A DNA stretch of 64,000 nt from BNXB01 sp031556375 (GTDB taxonomy: Bacteria > Bacteroidota > Bacteroidia > Bacteroidales > Azobacteroidaceae): positions 62,001 through 126,000 of the forward strand of contig JAVBTA010000004.1 in assembly GCA_031556375.1 (NCBI GenBank). The letters run 5' to 3'. Within the stretch, counting starts at the first letter, position 1. The number at the start of each line of letters is the position of its first letter. Both the position numbers and the translations under genes were made by a program. Shown one piece after another: positions 61,643 through 64,000 of the stretch. The notes beneath the pieces are model-generated. The model saw only the letters and a list, made by a program, of their open reading frames with translations. It had not been told where the DNA came from and ran no database searches.

Positions 61643-61691
61643 ATTAATCGCGGCATAAATTGAAGTTGGTGTTTTTTATTTGAAAAATAAT

Positions 61692-61699
61692 TACTTTTG
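61692..61699 (+). promoter_or_regulatory. -7 promoter element (TACTTTTG) for valS
   Basis: This is an exact TAnnTTTG match 38 bases before the ATG at 61738. A GTTGG at 61665-61669 sits at roughly the -33 distance. Confidence 0.5.
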
Positions 61700-61737
61700 C
61701 ACTTTAATTATAGAACCCTTTCTAATTTTAATTCTTA

Positions 61738-64000
61738 ATGGAGATCGCTACTAAATACAACCCGTCCGAGGTAGAAAGCAAATGGTATCAATACTGGTTG
61801 AAAAACAGATTTTTTCATTCCGAACCTGATAATCGTGAACCATACACTATCGTAATCCCGCCACCAAACGTGACCGGAGTATTACACATGGGACATATGC
61901 TTAACAATACCATCCAGGATATTCTCATCCGTCGCGCGCGGATGATGGGCAAAAATGCCTGTTGGGTACCCGGAACGGATCACGCGTCCATTGCTACCGA
62001 AGCCAAGGTGGTTGCAAAATTAGCATCCGAAGGAATTAAGAAAACTGACCTGACACGCGAGCAGTTCCTCGAACACGCTTGGGAATGGACTCACAAACAC
62101 GGAGGAATCATCCTCGAACAATTAAAAAAACTCGGAGCTTCCTGCGACTGGGATCGCACCTGCTTTACAATGGACGAACCCCGTTCTGAAAGTGTCATTA
62201 AAGTCTTCACAGATCTTTACAATAAAGGTCTGATTTATCGCGGTGTACGTATGGTCAACTGGGATCCAGCCGCTAAAACCGCCCTTTCTGATGAAGAAGT
62301 AAATTATAAGGAACAACAAGGTAAACTATATTACCTCAGATATAAAATTGTAGGCGAAAACGGTTATGCCGTTGTCGCTACTACCCGTCCGGAAACTATT
62401 TTAGGAGATACTGCCGTTTGTATCAATCCGAACGATCCTAAGAATGCACATTTGAAAGGCAAGAAAGTAATCGTTCCTCTGGCAAACCGTGAAGTTCCTA
62501 TTATTGAGGACGATTATGTAGATATCGAATTCGGCACCGGATGTCTTAAAGTAACTCCTGCCCACGATGTTAATGACTACATGTTGGGCGAAAAATATAA
62601 TCTGGAAACTCTGGATATTTTCAATGATGACGGAACTCTTAATAACTACGGCTTGCAATATGCAGGAATGGATCGTTTTGTTGTCCGTAAACAGATTGAA
62701 AAAGATCTAGAAGCTGCCGGTTTGATGGAAAAAGTCGAGGCTTATACCAATAAAGTAGGTTTCTCGGAAAGAACAGATGTTCCGATCGAACCTAAATTGT
62801 CCATGCAATGGTTCCTGAAAATGGAAGATCTGGCTAAACCGGCATTGGAAGCGGTAATGAGTGACAATATCCAATTATATCCTCCTAAATTCAAAAATAC
62901 TTACCGTCACTGGATGGAAAACGTCAAGGATTGGTGTATCTCTCGTCAATTATGGTGGGGACATCGCATTCCTGCTTATTTCCTTCCTCAAGGTGGATAT
63001 GTTGTGGCTGAAACAGAAGAAAAAGCCTTGGAACTTGCCAGAGAAAAATCAGGCAATAAAAATCTGAGTCTGGCTGATCTACGTCAGGACGAAGATTGCC
63101 TCGACACCTGGTTCTCCAGCTGGTTGTGGCCTATCTCGGTCTTCGACGGAATCAATCACCCGGAAAACAAAGACATCCAATATTATTATCCGACGAATGA
63201 CCTGGTAACAGCTCCTGAGATTCTCTTCTTTTGGGTTGCCCGGATGATTATCGCAGGATATGAGTACAGAGGAGAAATGCCATTCAAAAATGTATACCTG
63301 ACAGGTATCGTTCGTGACAAACTGGGACGCAAGATGTCTAAGTCTCTCGGAAACTCTCCTGACCCACTTGATCTGATCGCTGAATACGGTGCGGATGGCG
63401 TACGTTTAGGAATGTTGCTGACATCTCCTGCCGGAAACGACCTCCCTTTCGACAATGAGCTTTGCGTACAGGGACGTAATTTTAGTAATAAAATATGGAA
63501 TGCTTTCCGCCTCATAAAAGGATGGGAAGTTGCAGATATAGAGCAACCGGAAGCTTCTGAAACTGCATGTAGCTGGTTTCAGTCCAAACTTCAGCAGACA
63601 ATGGAAGAAATGAGCGACTTGTTTGATAAGTATCGCTTATCTGATGCTTTGATGCTCGTTTATAAACTATTCTGGGATGAATTCTCTTCCTGGTATCTGG
63701 AAATGATCAAACCGGGATACCAACAACCGATAGACCGGAAAACATACAACGAAACTCTTAACTTCTTCGATTCGTTGTTGAGATTATTGCACCCTTTCAT
63801 GCCGTTTATCACTGAAGAATTATGGCAAGCCCTCTTTGAACGCAAAGATGGTGAAAGTATCATGGTATCTCCAATGCCGGAAATCCGCAAATACGATTCC
63901 GAATTATTAAATGGTCTTGAAGATGTAAAAGAAGTTGTTGCAGGAATCCGTACAGTTCGTGCACAAAAAAATATTCCAAATAAAGATACTCTTGAACTTC
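61738..64000 (+). CDS. valS: Valine-tRNA ligase, cut by the window end
   Basis: The first 754 codons are present and the reading frame is open to the last base of the window. It begins MEIATKYNPSEVESKWYQYW. The class I HIGH motif is HMGH near residue 48 and the KMSKS motif is KMSKSLGNSP near residue 535. The editing domain lies between them (TTRPETILGDTAVC, then VNDYMLGEKY). It charges tRNA-Val and edits mischarged threonine. The C-terminal part lies outside the window. Confidence 0.97.
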   Translation, partial: MEIATKYNPSEVESKWYQYWLKNRFFHSEPDNREPYTIVIPPPNVTGVLHMGHMLNNTIQDILIRRARMMGKNACWVPGTDHASIATEAKVVAKLASEGIKKTDLTREQFLEHAWEWTHKHGGIILEQLKKLGASCDWDRTCFTMDEPRSESVIKVFTDLYNKGLIYRGVRMVNWDPAAKTALSDEEVNYKEQQGKLYYLRYKIVGENGYAVVATTRPETILGDTAVCINPNDPKNAHLKGKKVIVPLANREVPIIEDDYVDIEFGTGCLKVTPAHDVNDYMLGEKYNLETLDIFNDDGTLNNYGLQYAGMDRFVVRKQIEKDLEAAGLMEKVEAYTNKVGFSERTDVPIEPKLSMQWFLKMEDLAKPALEAVMSDNIQLYPPKFKNTYRHWMENVKDWCISRQLWWGHRIPAYFLPQGGYVVAETEEKALELAREKSGNKNLSLADLRQDEDCLDTWFSSWLWPISVFDGINHPENKDIQYYYPTNDLVTAPEILFFWVARMIIAGYEYRGEMPFKNVYLTGIVRDKLGRKMSKSLGNSPDPLDLIAEYGADGVRLGMLLTSPAGNDLPFDNELCVQGRNFSNKIWNAFRLIKGWEVADIEQPEASETACSWFQSKLQQTMEEMSDLFDKYRLSDALMLVYKLFWDEFSSWYLEMIKPGYQQPIDRKTYNETLNFFDSLLRLLHPFMPFITEELWQALFERKDGESIMVSPMPEIRKYDSELLNGLEDVKEVVAGIRTVRAQKNIPNKDTLEL

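Overview
The window looks like chromosomal DNA of a low-GC member of the Bacteroidetes, most likely the order Bacteroidales. The evidence is two SusC/SusD polysaccharide-utilisation loci with ECF sigma and FecR regulators, a cargo protein with a type A type IX secretion (T9SS) C-terminal domain, a PorT-like barrel, many promoters of the Bacteroides form TAnnTTTG, a tRNA gene without an encoded CCA end, and little recognisable Shine-Dalgarno sequence. I cannot name the genus. No rRNA, CRISPR array, insertion sequence or prophage is visible.

Layout. 1-2 kb: small housekeeping genes and a helix-turn-helix regulator on the minus strand. 2.5-7.4 kb: a plus-strand cluster of two small exported or unassigned proteins, an outer-membrane barrel, a DUF1254/DUF1214 lipoprotein and a Cys-type arylsulfatase, closed by a clear terminator. 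8-9.2 kb: a PagL-like outer-membrane protein. 9.2-21 kb: PUL 1 (GH130, GH2, DUF3823, SusD, SusC, FecR on the minus strand, with the ECF sigma gene divergent). 21.2-22.6 kb: a VOC protein with a WYL regulator. 22.6-25.9 kb: a T9SS cargo protein with four tandem modules. 26-29.5 kb: a cold-shock protein, RhlE-type helicase, PlsC-like acyltransferase and nitronate monooxygenase. 29.7-38.5 kb: PUL 2 (GH105, SusD, SusC, FecR, ECF sigma, all on the minus strand). 38.5-45.5 kb: a decayed methyltransferase fragment, an acetate transporter, a Fic protein with a palindromic operator, tRNA-Leu, an S41 peptidase, a DUF3316-like protein and topoisomerase IV subunit A. 45.5-48.2 kb: a tightly coupled three-gene operon (DUF6932, coiled-coil/HTH, KGGVGR ATPase with TPRs). 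48.3-53 kb: PorT, CdsA, a Tat-exported oxidoreductase and an ABC-F ATPase. 53.2-61.6 kb: surface-polysaccharide genes (four GT4, one GT2, two methyltransferases, Wzi). 61.7 kb to the end: the start of valS.

How the genes work together. In each PUL the SusC receptor has an N-terminal signalling (STN) domain. Substrate binding is expected to reach FecR in the inner membrane and release the ECF sigma factor that drives the locus. Both PULs also carry a plus-strand hairpin with a T-tract between fecR and susC, placed where DonS-type antisense RNAs sit in Bacteroides fragilis PULs. The surface-polysaccharide block holds tailoring and chain-building enzymes plus an outer-membrane Wzi factor, but no flippase or polymerase in this window.

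The best candidate for an undescribed system is the three-gene operon at 45506-48167. It has overlapping genes, a near-consensus promoter and an adjacent imperfect palindrome. It pairs a nucleotidyltransferase-like DUF6932 protein with an HTH partner and an ATPase whose P-loop lysine is replaced by arginine, an arrangement that suggests a toxin-antitoxin or anti-phage function.
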